Positions 16,663 to 25,782 of a stretch of 64,000 nt of DNA are shown in pieces. Where the stretch lies: contig JACQFQ010000066.1 of NCBI GenBank assembly GCA_016199985.1, positions 22,730 through 86,729 on the forward strand, in the 5' to 3' direction. The notes beneath the pieces are model-generated. The model was not told where the DNA came from and made no database searches. It saw only the letters and a program-made list of their open reading frames with translations. How positions within the stretch are numbered: the stretch's first letter is position 1; the number at the start of each line of letters is the position of its first letter. The translations under genes were made by a program, and so were the position numbers. This DNA comes from Verrucomicrobiota bacterium (GTDB lineage: Bacteria; Verrucomicrobiota; Verrucomicrobiia; Limisphaerales; UBA11320).

Positions 16663-19600
16663 ATGAAAGAGTTCTTTCCCGGCTGGAGATGCGGCCTCCT
16701 CCTTTGCTTTTGTTCCGCGTTCGCCCAGGCGTTCGCCGGCCTGCCCACCGAGCCGCTGGGTCCTTCATCCAGGAGGACTGGCGTGGTCTTCAGCGAGATC
16801 CATTACCACCCTGTCGCCCGCAGCGACGCTCGAAATCTGGAGTTCGTCGAGCTCTACAACTCCAACCCCTTCATCGAGGATATCAGCAACTGGCGACTCG
16901 CCGGGGACATCCAGTTCACATTCCCCACGAACACGGTCCTGGCTCCGAATTCTTTTCTTGTGGTGGCGGGTGCGCCCGGCGATTTGACCGGCGTGTATGG
17001 CGTGACCAATGTCGTGGGCCCGTTCGTTGGCAATCTTCCCAACAAGCTCGGACATCTCCAGCTCCTCAAGAAATCCGGAGGCATTGTTCTCGACCTGACC
17101 TATGCGGACCAGGCCCCGTGGCCTCTCGCGGCTGACGGATACGGTCCGTCGATGGCGCTGGTCCGTCCGACGCTCGGCGAGGCCGATGGACGCGCCTGGG
17201 CCGCGAGCGCGCGGGCGGGCGGATCGCCCGGAGTGGCGGAGCCGTTCGTGGATCCCGTCGACGCGCTGACGCTGAACGAGGTTCTCGCGCGCCCGCATCA
17301 GGGCAATGACGGGTTCGTCGAGATTCACAATTCGGGAACCAACGCGATCGACATCTCCGGTTTTGTGCTCGGCGCGGACTCCACCACGAATCGGTTTCGC
17401 GTTCCCGCGAGCTCCATGGTTCCCGCCGGGGGGTTCGCCAGTTTCAGCCTCGCGCAGCTGGGTTGGACGCCCGATCCCTCGGGCGATCGGATCACCTTCG
17501 CGAACGCGGATGAAACCCACTATGTGGACGTCATCGAGCTGGAAGGACAGGCGCTGGGCGTGTCCGTCGGACGACAGCCTGACGGCAGCCAATGGCTGCG
17601 ACCTCTCCGCGCCGCGACCCCCGGCGCCGCCAACGCCGATCCGAGGTTGGGCAGCGTGGTCATCAATGAGATTATGCACCATCCGCCCTTGGATGTGCCT
17701 GAGTCGGAGTTCGTGGAGCTCTACAATCGTCAGGCCTTCGCGGTGGACATCAGCGGGTGGCGGTTCATCTCGGGAATCGATTACACGTTTCCCAGCAACA
17801 CGTGGATTTCGGCGAAGGGCTATGTCGTGGTGGCCCGCAATCCGGAGCGGCTGGAGGCCTATGAGGGCGGGTTCAGCGCGGGCGTTTTGTTCGGACCGTA
17901 TCAGGGCAGCCTGTCGAGCCATGGCGAGCGATTGGCGATCGGGGCGCCGGACCGCGTGCTGGCGGGGGACCGCTGGGTCCGGTTCTGGACGGTTGTCGAC
18001 GAGGTGGCCTACGAGACCGCGGGGCGATGGGGGCGTTGGTCCGACGGCGGCGGCAGCAGTCTGGAGTTGATCCAGGCTCGCAGCGATCACAACCAGCCGC
18101 GGAGCTGGGCGGACAGCGACGAGAGCGCGAAGTCGGAGTGGCAGACGATTGAGGACACCGGCGTGCTCGATATGCCGCACCCGTCCAGCGCGAACGCCGA
18201 TCAGCTTCACGTCATCCTTTTCGGCGCCGGCGAAGCGCTCGTGGATAATGTGGAGGTCCTCGTGAACGGACAAAACCGCGTTCAGAATTCCTTGTTTGAA
18301 ACCAACACCATCGGCTGGGCCGGGCAGGGGACCCATAGGAACATGTCGTGGGATACGAATGGTGGCTTCGGCGGAGGACGGGCGCTCCGGATTGTCGCCA
18401 GCGATCGCGGGGATCATGTGGCCAATCGAGTTCGCGGCCGGATCACGCCGGTGATCCCGTTCAACTCCGTCGTCACCATTCGAGCGAAGGCCCGCTGGCA
18501 GCGCGGCGACCCCGACATCCTCTTCCGCCTTCGCAGCGGCACGATGGAGGCGGCCGGCCGTCTCAAGGTGCCCACGCGACTCGGCACTCCGGGCCGACTC
18601 AACAGCCAGGCGCGCGAGAATGTCGGTCCCGCGATTTTTGATGTGCAGCATTTCCCCATCCTGCCCCAGACGACCAACTCCATCCGCGTCACCGCGCGCG
18701 TGGCCGATCCTGATGGCGTCGGCGCGGTGCTCCTGCGCTACCGCATTGATCCGACAAACACGCTTTTCGATGTGACGATGACCGACGACGGCGCCGCGGC
18801 CGACGCCGTCGCGGGCGATCACGTCTACACGGGCCTCATCCCCGCCCAGAAGAGCGGCAAGCTGGTGGCCTTCCGAGTGGAGGCCGTCGACAAGCAGGCG
18901 GCTCCATTGCGCAGCGTCTTTCCCGACGGGGCGCCGCTGCGCGAGTGCCTCGTGCGCGTCGGGGAGAAGCTGATCAAGGGAAACTATGGCACGTATCGGA
19001 TGTGGGTGACCCAGAGCAATATCAACTACTGGTCCAATCGCGAGAAGATGAGCAACGAGGAGGTGGACGCCACCTACATCTACGGCACCAACCGCGTTGT
19101 CTACAACGTGGGCACGCGTTACGCCGGCAGCTACTACACCGTCCCCACCTACGACACCCCAACGGGCAATCCTTGCGGATACGACATCACCTTCCCCAAG
19201 GATCAGCTGATGCTTGGCGAGGATCACTTCACCCTCGATTGGCCCATCCGCGACGACACCAACCAGAAGGAGCAGCTCATGTTCTGGTTCTGCGAACAGT
19301 TCGGCCTTCCCAACATGTACCGTCGCTATATCAACATGGTGGTGAACGGCAATGTGCGATTCGCCATTTACGACGATGTGCAGCAGCCGGACGGCAGCAC
19401 GATCCGCGAATTCTTTCCCGACGATCCGGACGGCGATCTGGTGAAGACGGACTGCTGGGATGAGTTCGACGATTTCGGCAATCCGGTGGGGGGGCAAGCC
19501 TGCCTCCTCAACACGTTGGAGAATTTCGTCACGCCGACGGGCGAGAAGAAGGTGGCGCGATATCGATGGAACTGGCGGCCTCGCGCGGTGAAGCGCAGCG

Positions 19601-22600
19601 CCCATGACTTCTCCAGCTTCTTTTCCCTCATCGACGCCGTGACCGCGCAGGGCAGCAATGCCTTCGTCAACGCGATGATGGCGCAGGTGGACATTGATCA
19701 CTGGATGCGCACTTTTGCCATGAACGACCTCGCGTCGTACTGGGATGGCTTCGGCAATCCCAATTCCAAGAACACTTACCTCTACAAGCCCCAGAACGCG
19801 GGATGGAAGCTGTTTTCCTGGGACTTCGACGTGGGGCTGGGCACGTTCGGAGACCCGACCGACGCGCCTCTCTTCGACGCGATCGGGGATCCGGGAATCA
19901 ATCGCATCTACGCGACGCCGACCCTGGTGCGTCCCTATTGGGAGGCTCTCTACGAGGCCGTGAGCACGTTCTTCATCACGGGCCGCGGCAGCGCGATCGA
20001 GACCCTGCTCGACTCCAAGTACGCCGCGTTCAAGACCAACTCGATCGCGCTCAGCGATCCCAGCTCCATCAAGTCCTGGATCAGCGCTCGCCGAATCTTT
20101 CTGCTTTCTGAGCTCAAGAAGGTCGCCGCGCCCTTCGCCATCTCCACCAACAAGATCGCCTCCTACACCAACGAGCAGGGCGTGATCCTGCTCTCCGGCA
20201 CCGCGCCTCCCAGCGTGCATACGCTGTTGCTGAACGGACGCGCCTATCCCGCGAAGTGGACCTCCGCCACCAACTGGGTCGTCGAGGTGGCTCTGGACCC
20301 GGGAACCAACACGCTGACGCTGGAAGGCCGTGATCGGCGCGGCGCGCAGCCGACCAACGCGCCGTCCTCGGCGATCCAGATCATCGTGCCCTCGGCGCCG
20401 GATCCGGCGCGAGGCCAGGTGGTGATCAATGAAATCCTCTTCCAGCCGGCCACCCCTGGCTCGGAGTTCGTGGAGATCTTCAACCGATCCGCGCGAACGA
20501 CCTACGATCTCTCCGGCTGGCGGTTGGAGGGAGTGAGCTTTGTTTTCCCGCCCGGGTCCGTGCTCAGGCCCGGAGCGTTTCTGGTGGTCGTGGGCGATGA
20601 ACGGGTCTTCGGGGATGCCTTCGGGTGGAATGTTTCCATCGCTGGCGAGTTTCCAGGAAAGCTGAACCCCAACGGCGAAAGCCTGCGTCTGGTGCGCCCT
20701 GGCGTATTGGCGGGGGAGCCGGACACGCTGATTGACTCGGTTGTTTATTCCAGCGTCACCCCCTGGCCCTGGCGGTCCGAGGATGTGGGACGCTCCCTGG
20801 AATTGGTGGACGCGTCGCGGGATCGACGTCGCGTGGGGAACTGGGACTCCGGCCACGGCGCCGTGTCGACGGATCTCTACTCGCTGCTCTCCTTGAACAA
20901 CGTCTGGAGATTCCAGGAATCCGGCCTCGATCCCGGTGTGGGCTGGCAAGCCGCCGGGTTCGATGACTCGGCCTGGCCGACCGGGCCCGGGGTCTTCTGG
21001 AACTCGACCAACGTGCTGCTCCTTCCGAAGGGCGCGCCTCTGCGTCTGACCAACAGCGTCACCGGGGCGCGCGTCGTCACCCACTACTTTCGGACACCCT
21101 TGGTCCTGCCCTGGGATCCCGGCCTCGCCGAGTTGCGACTGGCCACGGCGCTGGATGATGGCGGAGTTTTCTATGTCAACGAGCAGGAGGTGCTGCGCCG
21201 ACGGATGCCGCTCGGGGCTGTGGGGGTCAAGACGCTCGCGTCGCAAACCGTCGGCAACGCCATTCTCGAGAACGCGGTCAGCGTGACGGTCACGAACTTG
21301 CGCGCCGGCACGAACATCATCGCGGTGGAGGTCCACCAGGTTACCGTGACCAACAGCGATGTGGTCTTCGGCCTCGAGCTCACCCTGCGGCAGCTCGCTC
21401 GGGCGGGCGCGACTCCGGGCGCGGCCAACCGAGCCGCCCAAAGCCTGCCCGCGTTCCCGGACCTTTGGCTGAGCGAGGTCCAGCCCGAGAACCTGACGGG
21501 TCCCACGGACGCCTCCGGCAAACGCCCGGGCTGGGTGGAGCTTTACAACAGCGGCGCCAGCGAGCTGGATCTCGGCGGGCTTTTTCTCAGCTCCAACCCG
21601 GGCCAGCTGGACAGCTGGATGTTCCCCGCGGGCTCGAAGATCGCCGCCGGACAATTCCTGCTGGTTTGGATGGACGGACGCGCGGGCGCCGCGCCCGATC
21701 CGGATTTGCACGCGGGATTCGTGCTCCCCGCGAGGGATGGAATCGTCCTTCTTTCCCGATCCCTCCCCGGCCGGATGGAGATTCTCGACTACCTCTCGTA
21801 CAGCGGCCTGTCCGCCGACGAGTCGTTTGGAAAGTATCCCGCCGACTCGCCCGAGAAGCCGCAGGCTTTCGCTTATCCAACGCCCCGCGGCCAGAACGAC
21901 AACACCCCGAAGCCGGTGACGCTCTGGATCAACGAGTGGATGGCGAGCAATGCCAGCGCGCTTGCCGATCCTCTCGACGGAAACTTCGACGATTGGTTTG
22001 AAATCTACAACCCGGCGGGCGAGAGCGTCGATCTCGCCGGCTTCACCCTCACGGACAACCTGTCGCAGCCAACGCAGTTCAAGGTCCCGAGCGGATTCCT
22101 GGCGCCCCCGAAAGGCTACCTGCTCGTCTGGGCGGACAATCAGCCTGGCCAAAACGCCCTGGGCGCCGACCTGCACGTGAACTTCAAGCTGAGCGGGTCG
22201 GGAGAAGCGATCGGACTGTTCGCGAAGGATGGACGCCGCATCGACGCCGTGGTGTTCAAGTCTCAAACGAACGATATCAGCCAGGGACGCCTGCCCGACG
22301 GCGCGCCGGGGCCGTTCGCCTTTTTCCATCACCCAACTCCCCGCTCCCGCAACATCGGCGACGCCGGCGTGCCGACCATCGTGGAGATCCTTGAGGTGTT
22401 CCGGGACGAGCAAGGCGCAGTCGTGGTGAAGTGGCATTCGGAAACCGGGCGGCAGTATCGGCTCATGGCCAAGGATGATCTCAACGACAATGCGTGGCGC
22501 CTCGTGGGCGCCGCGGTTCGCGCGACCAGCGGCTTGAGCATCCAGGCCGATCCCGGCGCCTCCGGCGTGAGTCATCGATTCTATCGCATCGAGGTTGATC

Positions 22601-22605
22601 CTTAG
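16663..22605 (+). CDS. Giant secreted CotH kinase-like / lamin-tail domain protein
   Basis: A 1980-aa exported protein; I chose ATG 16663 over the adjacent GTG 16660. A signal peptide ends near AFAGLP. Three lamin-tail domains come first (about residues 43-185, 195-330, 331-500, each opening like VVINEIMHHP or VFSEIHYHP). An Ig/filamin-like stretch occupies about 660-770. A CotH kinase-like domain (about 785-1150) shows TYIYGTNRVVYNVGTRYAGS and GWKLFSWDFDVGLG, the latter resembling the kinase metal-site region. After that come another lamin-tail domain (from about 1245), a galactose-binding-like module (about 1400-1570) and two more lamin-tail domains. Related verrucomicrobial proteins are thought to act at the cell surface. 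The substrate is unknown. Domain borders are approximate. Confidence 0.9.
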   Translation: MKEFFPGWRCGLLLCFCSAFAQAFAGLPTEPLGPSSRRTGVVFSEIHYHPVARSDARNLEFVELYNSNPFIEDISNWRLAGDIQFTFPTNTVLAPNSFLVVAGAPGDLTGVYGVTNVVGPFVGNLPNKLGHLQLLKKSGGIVLDLTYADQAPWPLAADGYGPSMALVRPTLGEADGRAWAASARAGGSPGVAEPFVDPVDALTLNEVLARPHQGNDGFVEIHNSGTNAIDISGFVLGADSTTNRFRVPASSMVPAGGFASFSLAQLGWTPDPSGDRITFANADETHYVDVIELEGQALGVSVGRQPDGSQWLRPLRAATPGAANADPRLGSVVINEIMHHPPLDVPESEFVELYNRQAFAVDISGWRFISGIDYTFPSNTWISAKGYVVVARNPERLEAYEGGFSAGVLFGPYQGSLSSHGERLAIGAPDRVLAGDRWVRFWTVVDEVAYETAGRWGRWSDGGGSSLELIQARSDHNQPRSWADSDESAKSEWQTIEDTGVLDMPHPSSANADQLHVILFGAGEALVDNVEVLVNGQNRVQNSLFETNTIGWAGQGTHRNMSWDTNGGFGGGRALRIVASDRGDHVANRVRGRITPVIPFNSVVTIRAKARWQRGDPDILFRLRSGTMEAAGRLKVPTRLGTPGRLNSQARENVGPAIFDVQHFPILPQTTNSIRVTARVADPDGVGAVLLRYRIDPTNTLFDVTMTDDGAAADAVAGDHVYTGLIPAQKSGKLVAFRVEAVDKQAAPLRSVFPDGAPLRECLVRVGEKLIKGNYGTYRMWVTQSNINYWSNREKMSNEEVDATYIYGTNRVVYNVGTRYAGSYYTVPTYDTPTGNPCGYDITFPKDQLMLGEDHFTLDWPIRDDTNQKEQLMFWFCEQFGLPNMYRRYINMVVNGNVRFAIYDDVQQPDGSTIREFFPDDPDGDLVKTDCWDEFDDFGNPVGGQACLLNTLENFVTPTGEKKVARYRWNWRPRAVKRSAHDFSSFFSLIDAVTAQGSNAFVNAMMAQVDIDHWMRTFAMNDLASYWDGFGNPNSKNTYLYKPQNAGWKLFSWDFDVGLGTFGDPTDAPLFDAIGDPGINRIYATPTLVRPYWEALYEAVSTFFITGRGSAIETLLDSKYAAFKTNSIALSDPSSIKSWISARRIFLLSELKKVAAPFAISTNKIASYTNEQGVILLSGTAPPSVHTLLLNGRAYPAKWTSATNWVVEVALDPGTNTLTLEGRDRRGAQPTNAPSSAIQIIVPSAPDPARGQVVINEILFQPATPGSEFVEIFNRSARTTYDLSGWRLEGVSFVFPPGSVLRPGAFLVVVGDERVFGDAFGWNVSIAGEFPGKLNPNGESLRLVRPGVLAGEPDTLIDSVVYSSVTPWPWRSEDVGRSLELVDASRDRRRVGNWDSGHGAVSTDLYSLLSLNNVWRFQESGLDPGVGWQAAGFDDSAWPTGPGVFWNSTNVLLLPKGAPLRLTNSVTGARVVTHYFRTPLVLPWDPGLAELRLATALDDGGVFYVNEQEVLRRRMPLGAVGVKTLASQTVGNAILENAVSVTVTNLRAGTNIIAVEVHQVTVTNSDVVFGLELTLRQLARAGATPGAANRAAQSLPAFPDLWLSEVQPENLTGPTDASGKRPGWVELYNSGASELDLGGLFLSSNPGQLDSWMFPAGSKIAAGQFLLVWMDGRAGAAPDPDLHAGFVLPARDGIVLLSRSLPGRMEILDYLSYSGLSADESFGKYPADSPEKPQAFAYPTPRGQNDNTPKPVTLWINEWMASNASALADPLDGNFDDWFEIYNPAGESVDLAGFTLTDNLSQPTQFKVPSGFLAPPKGYLLVWADNQPGQNALGADLHVNFKLSGSGEAIGLFAKDGRRIDAVVFKSQTNDISQGRLPDGAPGPFAFFHHPTPRSRNIGDAGVPTIVEILEVFRDEQGAVVVKWHSETGRQYRLMAKDDLNDNAWRLVGAAVRATSGLSIQADPGASGVSHRFYRIEVDP

Positions 22606-22670
22606 TTTGCCTATCCACTCGCTCAGCCCTTCGGAGTTGGAGGGTTCACCGAACCGGGACCTTGGCGCGC

Positions 22671-22710
22671 AGGGCGCAAAGGTTCCTGAACTTCTCCTCT
22701 CTTGCGCCCT
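22671..22710. repeat. Short inverted repeat before ilvE
   Basis: AGGGCGCAA (22671-22679) and TTGCGCCCT (22702-22710) are perfect 9-bp inverted repeats with a 22-base centre, 36 bases ahead of the ilvE start. A regulatory hairpin is possible. No leader peptide rich in branched-chain amino acids was noticed. Confidence 0.45.
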
Positions 22711-22745
22711 CACTGGAGTTTCCCTACGGTCGCCGCGTTGTGAGC

Positions 22746-23612
22746 ATGAAAGTCTTCATTGACGGCAGATTCTACGACGAGAAGAACGCGAAGATTTCGG
22801 TCTTCGACCACGGTCTTCTCTATGGCGATGGCATCTTCGAAGGCATTCGCGCCTACAACGGGCGAGTCTTCAGGCTGAAGGAGCACATTGACCGGCTGTT
22901 CTTTTCGGCCAAGGCCATCCTTCTCCAGATCCCGCTGACCCACGCGGAGCTGACACGCGCGGTGGTCGCCACGTGCAACAAGAACAAGCTGCGCGAGGGA
23001 TACATCCGGCTGGTGGTCACTCGAGGCGTGGGCACGCTCGGGCTGAATCCCAACCGATGCGAGAAGCCGTCCGTCATCATCATCGCGGGGAAGATCAAGC
23101 TGTATCCTCCCGAGATGTACACAAACGGCATGGACATTGTGACCGTCGCGACCACGCGCAATCTTCACAGCGCGGTCAATCCGGCGATCAAGTCGCTCAA
23201 CTATCTCAACAACATCCTTGCGAAAATCGAGGCGAACCTGGCCGGTTGCGAGGAGGCGATCATGCTGAACTCCCAGGGTTTCGTGTCGGAGTGCACGGGC
23301 GACAATATTTTCATCATTCGGGGTCGACAGCTTCTCACGCCGCCGCTTTCCGCGGGCAGCCTTTACGGCATTACACGCGCCACGGTCATGGATCTAGCCC
23401 GGCAGTCCGGTCTCGAGGTGTCAGAGCCCGATCTCACCCGCTACGATCTCTTCAACGCGGACGAATGCTTCCTGACCGGAACCGCGGCTGAGGTCATTCC
23501 GGTGGTGAAGATCGACGGACGAGTGATCGGTTCCGGGAAGCCGGGGCCTCTGACGCGCCAACTGCTGGAGCGATACCACGAACTGGCCAACCGGAGCGGC
23601 GAGCCGCTTTGA
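22746..23612 (+). CDS. ilvE: Branched-chain amino acid aminotransferase (class IV)
   Basis: A 288-aa PLP-dependent class IV aminotransferase, most likely catalysing the last step of Val/Leu/Ile synthesis. I chose ATG 22746 because MKVFIDGRFYDEKNAKISVF is the normal N-terminus; the ORF runs 28 codons further up without family similarity. Motifs include HGLLYGDGIFEGIRAY, the PLP-lysine region NPAIKSLNYLNNILAK, and the phosphate-binding GFVSECTGDNIF and TPPLSAGSLYGITR. D-amino acid transaminase and aminodeoxychorismate lyase share the fold, but RAYNGRVFRLKEHIDRL and the overall pattern fit IlvE best. Confidence 0.88.
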   Translation: MKVFIDGRFYDEKNAKISVFDHGLLYGDGIFEGIRAYNGRVFRLKEHIDRLFFSAKAILLQIPLTHAELTRAVVATCNKNKLREGYIRLVVTRGVGTLGLNPNRCEKPSVIIIAGKIKLYPPEMYTNGMDIVTVATTRNLHSAVNPAIKSLNYLNNILAKIEANLAGCEEAIMLNSQGFVSECTGDNIFIIRGRQLLTPPLSAGSLYGITRATVMDLARQSGLEVSEPDLTRYDLFNADECFLTGTAAEVIPVVKIDGRVIGSGKPGPLTRQLLERYHELANRSGEPL

Positions 23613-23774
23613 GCTCGTTGACGGCGGATGGGCTGAAATCGACGGCGCCCGTGTTCCGGGGGCGCGCGGCGGGCTGGGGGGCAACCCCATGCCCGCGTAG
23701 GCTTTCGACCTCCAAACGGTGTGGTTTTCGGGGAAATCGCTGAGGGATCAGGAGTTGGGCGCGAAATCAGGCCC

Positions 23775-23805
23775 TTGACTCCCCTCTCCGGCGGGCCGAT
23801 ATACG
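23775..23805 (+). promoter_or_regulatory. Possible sigma-70 promoter of mcsA-mcsB
   Basis: TTGACT (23775-23780) and TATACG (23800-23805) are separated by 19 bp and lie just upstream of the mcsA ATG at 23815. The spacing is slightly long and the leader would be very short, so this is a weak prediction. Confidence 0.3.
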
Positions 23806-23814
23806 GATAGATTT

Positions 23815-24318
23815 ATGATCTGTTGCTACTGCAAAGACAAGCAGGCGACCGTGCATCTGACCCAGATAGCGGGTGAGAAAATGCAAAAGGTCGACCTCTG
23901 CGAAGAGTGCGCGAAGAAGAAGGGCGTCAACGAACCCACCGCTTTCGCGCTCGCCGATCTCCTCTGCGGCCTGGGCGCCTCGACGGAGATGGAGCAGGCT
24001 TCAGGAGAACTTCGCTGCCCCCAGTGCAACTTCACTCAGGCTGACTTCAAGAAGGCCGGGCGTCTTGGCTGCGCCGAGTGTTACAAGACCTTCGCCGATG
24101 GCCTGGAAGGTCTTCTCGAAACGATGCACAAGGGAACGAAGCATGTGGGCAAGGTGCCCTATGCCCTGCAGCAGACCCGAGAGCTGAACGACCGGCTCCG
24201 CCAGCTCCAGAAGAAGCTGGACAAGGCGGTGGCCGATGAAAGTTTTGAAATCGCGGCGCAGTTGCGCGACGAGATCAAGCAAACCCGCGAGAAGCTGACC
24301 GAAATCTCCACGCCGTAG
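23815..24318 (+). CDS. mcsA: McsA-like activator of protein arginine kinase (UvrB/UvrC motif protein)
   Basis: A 167-aa zinc-finger and UVR-motif protein. The N-terminus has CCYCKDKQ and CEECAKKKG, and the middle has CPQCNFTQADF and CAECYKTF, giving four CxxC pairs for two zinc sites. The C-terminus (RLRQLQKKLDKAVADESFEI and AAQLRDEIK) is a UVR motif. In Firmicutes, McsA activates the arginine kinase McsB, which marks proteins for ClpCP. The next gene, 26 bases on, is the kinase itself, which confirms the assignment. Neither ctsR nor clpC is next to the pair here, so the regulation must differ from Bacillus. Confidence 0.9.
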   Translation: MICCYCKDKQATVHLTQIAGEKMQKVDLCEECAKKKGVNEPTAFALADLLCGLGASTEMEQASGELRCPQCNFTQADFKKAGRLGCAECYKTFADGLEGLLETMHKGTKHVGKVPYALQQTRELNDRLRQLQKKLDKAVADESFEIAAQLRDEIKQTREKLTEISTP

Positions 24319-24344
24319 GCGGCGTCAAGGATCGCATCCTCTCC

Positions 24345-25481
24345 ATGAATCTTCACGAGTTTCTGATCTCTCCCGACCAGGCCGCGCAACAGCAGGGACC
24401 GCACAGCCGGATCGTCATGTCCAGCCGGGTTCGGCTCGCGCGCAATCTCAAGGCCTTCGCCTTCCCGGGCTGGGCCAAGAAGGCCGAGCGCATCCGGGCC
24501 CTGGAATCCATCCGCCCCGCGGTCGAGGCCCTGCCGCAGATGGCCGACTCCTTTGCGCAATCGATGGACACGCTCTCCCAGATGGACAAGCAGATCCTCG
24601 TCGAGCGGCATCTGATCAGCCGCGAGCACGCCGCCAAGAGCTCGGGCAGCGGCATCGTGCTGAACCGCGAGGAAACGCTCTGCGTCATGATCAATGAGGA
24701 GGATCACCTTCGCATGCAGGCCTTGCGACCGGGCTTGCAGCTCAAGCAGGCGTGGATGGCGATCGACCAGGTGGACTCCAAACTGGAGCGGAAGCTCGAG
24801 TACGCCTTCAGCCCCACTCTCGGCTACCTGACGGCTTGTCCCACGAATCTCGGCACCGGCATCCGCGTCAGCGCGATGCTGCATCTTCCGGGTCTCGTCC
24901 TCGGCGAGCAGATCAACCAGATCATCCAGGCGGTGAACAAGCTCGGGCTCGCTGTGCGCGGCCTCTACGGCGAAGGCACCGAGGCGCTGGGCAACGTGTT
25001 TCAGGTTTCCAACCAGAGAACGCTCGGCGAAACCGAGGCGGAGATTGTGGAGCGCCTGAGCAAGGTGCTCGCGCAAATCATCGACCATGAGGAAAACGCC
25101 CGGGCGATGCTCCTCGAGAAGAAGCCGAAGGTTGTCTACAACAACATCGGACGCGCTTACGGCACTCTCGCGAACGCGCATAGCATCTCCTCGAAGGAGA
25201 CCATGAATCTTCTGTCATTGATGCGTCTGGGCGTTGATCTCGAAATGTTTCCCGACCTCGATCGCGCGCTCATCGACGAGCTGTTCGTTATCACCCAGCC
25301 CGCTCACCTTCAGAAGCAGTTTACGGAGAAGCTCGGGGCGGACGAGCGCGATCTGGTTCGCGCCGACATGCTCCGCGAGCGTCTTCGAAACGTCCGTCGC
25401 CCCGTCACGAGCCCTCTTGCCCCTGCGCAGCCCGCGTCCCCGCCCCCTCCGACGACGCCTCCCGCCAAATCCGACGAATAG
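24345..25481 (+). CDS. mcsB: Protein arginine kinase
   Basis: A 378-aa guanidino kinase-fold enzyme that phosphorylates arginine residues of proteins, in Bacillus targeting them to ClpCP. Phosphagen-kinase motifs are visible: the nucleotide-binding MSSRVRLARNLKAFAFPG, the NEEDHLRMQ loop containing the catalytic Glu, and CPTNLGTGIRVSAMLHLP, whose Cys is the conserved active-site cysteine. The C-terminal tail is proline-rich and probably disordered (APAQPASPPPPTTPP), an addition beyond the usual end. It is in an operon with mcsA. The short intergenic distance and same orientation support co-expression. Confidence 0.94.
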   Translation: MNLHEFLISPDQAAQQQGPHSRIVMSSRVRLARNLKAFAFPGWAKKAERIRALESIRPAVEALPQMADSFAQSMDTLSQMDKQILVERHLISREHAAKSSGSGIVLNREETLCVMINEEDHLRMQALRPGLQLKQAWMAIDQVDSKLERKLEYAFSPTLGYLTACPTNLGTGIRVSAMLHLPGLVLGEQINQIIQAVNKLGLAVRGLYGEGTEALGNVFQVSNQRTLGETEAEIVERLSKVLAQIIDHEENARAMLLEKKPKVVYNNIGRAYGTLANAHSISSKETMNLLSLMRLGVDLEMFPDLDRALIDELFVITQPAHLQKQFTEKLGADERDLVRADMLRERLRNVRRPVTSPLAPAQPASPPPPTTPPAKSDE

Positions 25482-25782
25482 CGCCCTCCCGGCCACCGTT
25501 GACGTCTAGGCGGGTGTGTCCACCTCAGCGGGTGAGGTGGCGGAGCTCCGTGTCCTGGCTTTGTGGGTTCGTTTCAAAGCGCTGATATTCATTTTCCTGA
25601 TGTGTTCGATCCGTTCAGCCTCGGCGTTTTCTGAATAACCATGTGTCTGGGCCGTGCGCTTGAAGTCTGAAGCAGAGGCAGGTTCTGCCTCTCGTGCCGG
25701 GGAATTGTGAATAACTTTCCCCCACATCTTGTGGCTTTCCCCTTTACTAACCCCAAGGGGTTGGCATCTACTCTGGGCAGCC
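25482..25782. other. Intergenic region mcsB-smc with small palindromes
   Basis: No gene seen in 301 bases. The stretch holds a perfect hairpin GAGGCAG-GTT-CTGCCTC (about 25676-25692), a TGTGAATAA nonamer at 25706-25714 that fits the reverse complement of the DnaA-box consensus, and an AACCCC-AA-GGGGTT palindrome about 25 bases before the smc start. One DnaA-like nonamer is easily chance. Regulatory roles are unproven. Confidence 0.4.

Noticed and set aside
16765..22713. 1982-codon open frame on the minus strand opposite the CotH/lamin-tail gene
   Set aside because: It is a codon-composition shadow of the strong plus-strand gene: rich in Arg/His/Val/Gly, no domain, no signal peptide. The plus-strand frame has clear domains over its length.
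25706..25714. DnaA-box-like TGTGAATAA near smc, possible origin
   Set aside because: Only one copy; no cluster, no AT-rich unwinding element and no dnaA/dnaN nearby. A chance match is likely in 64 kb.
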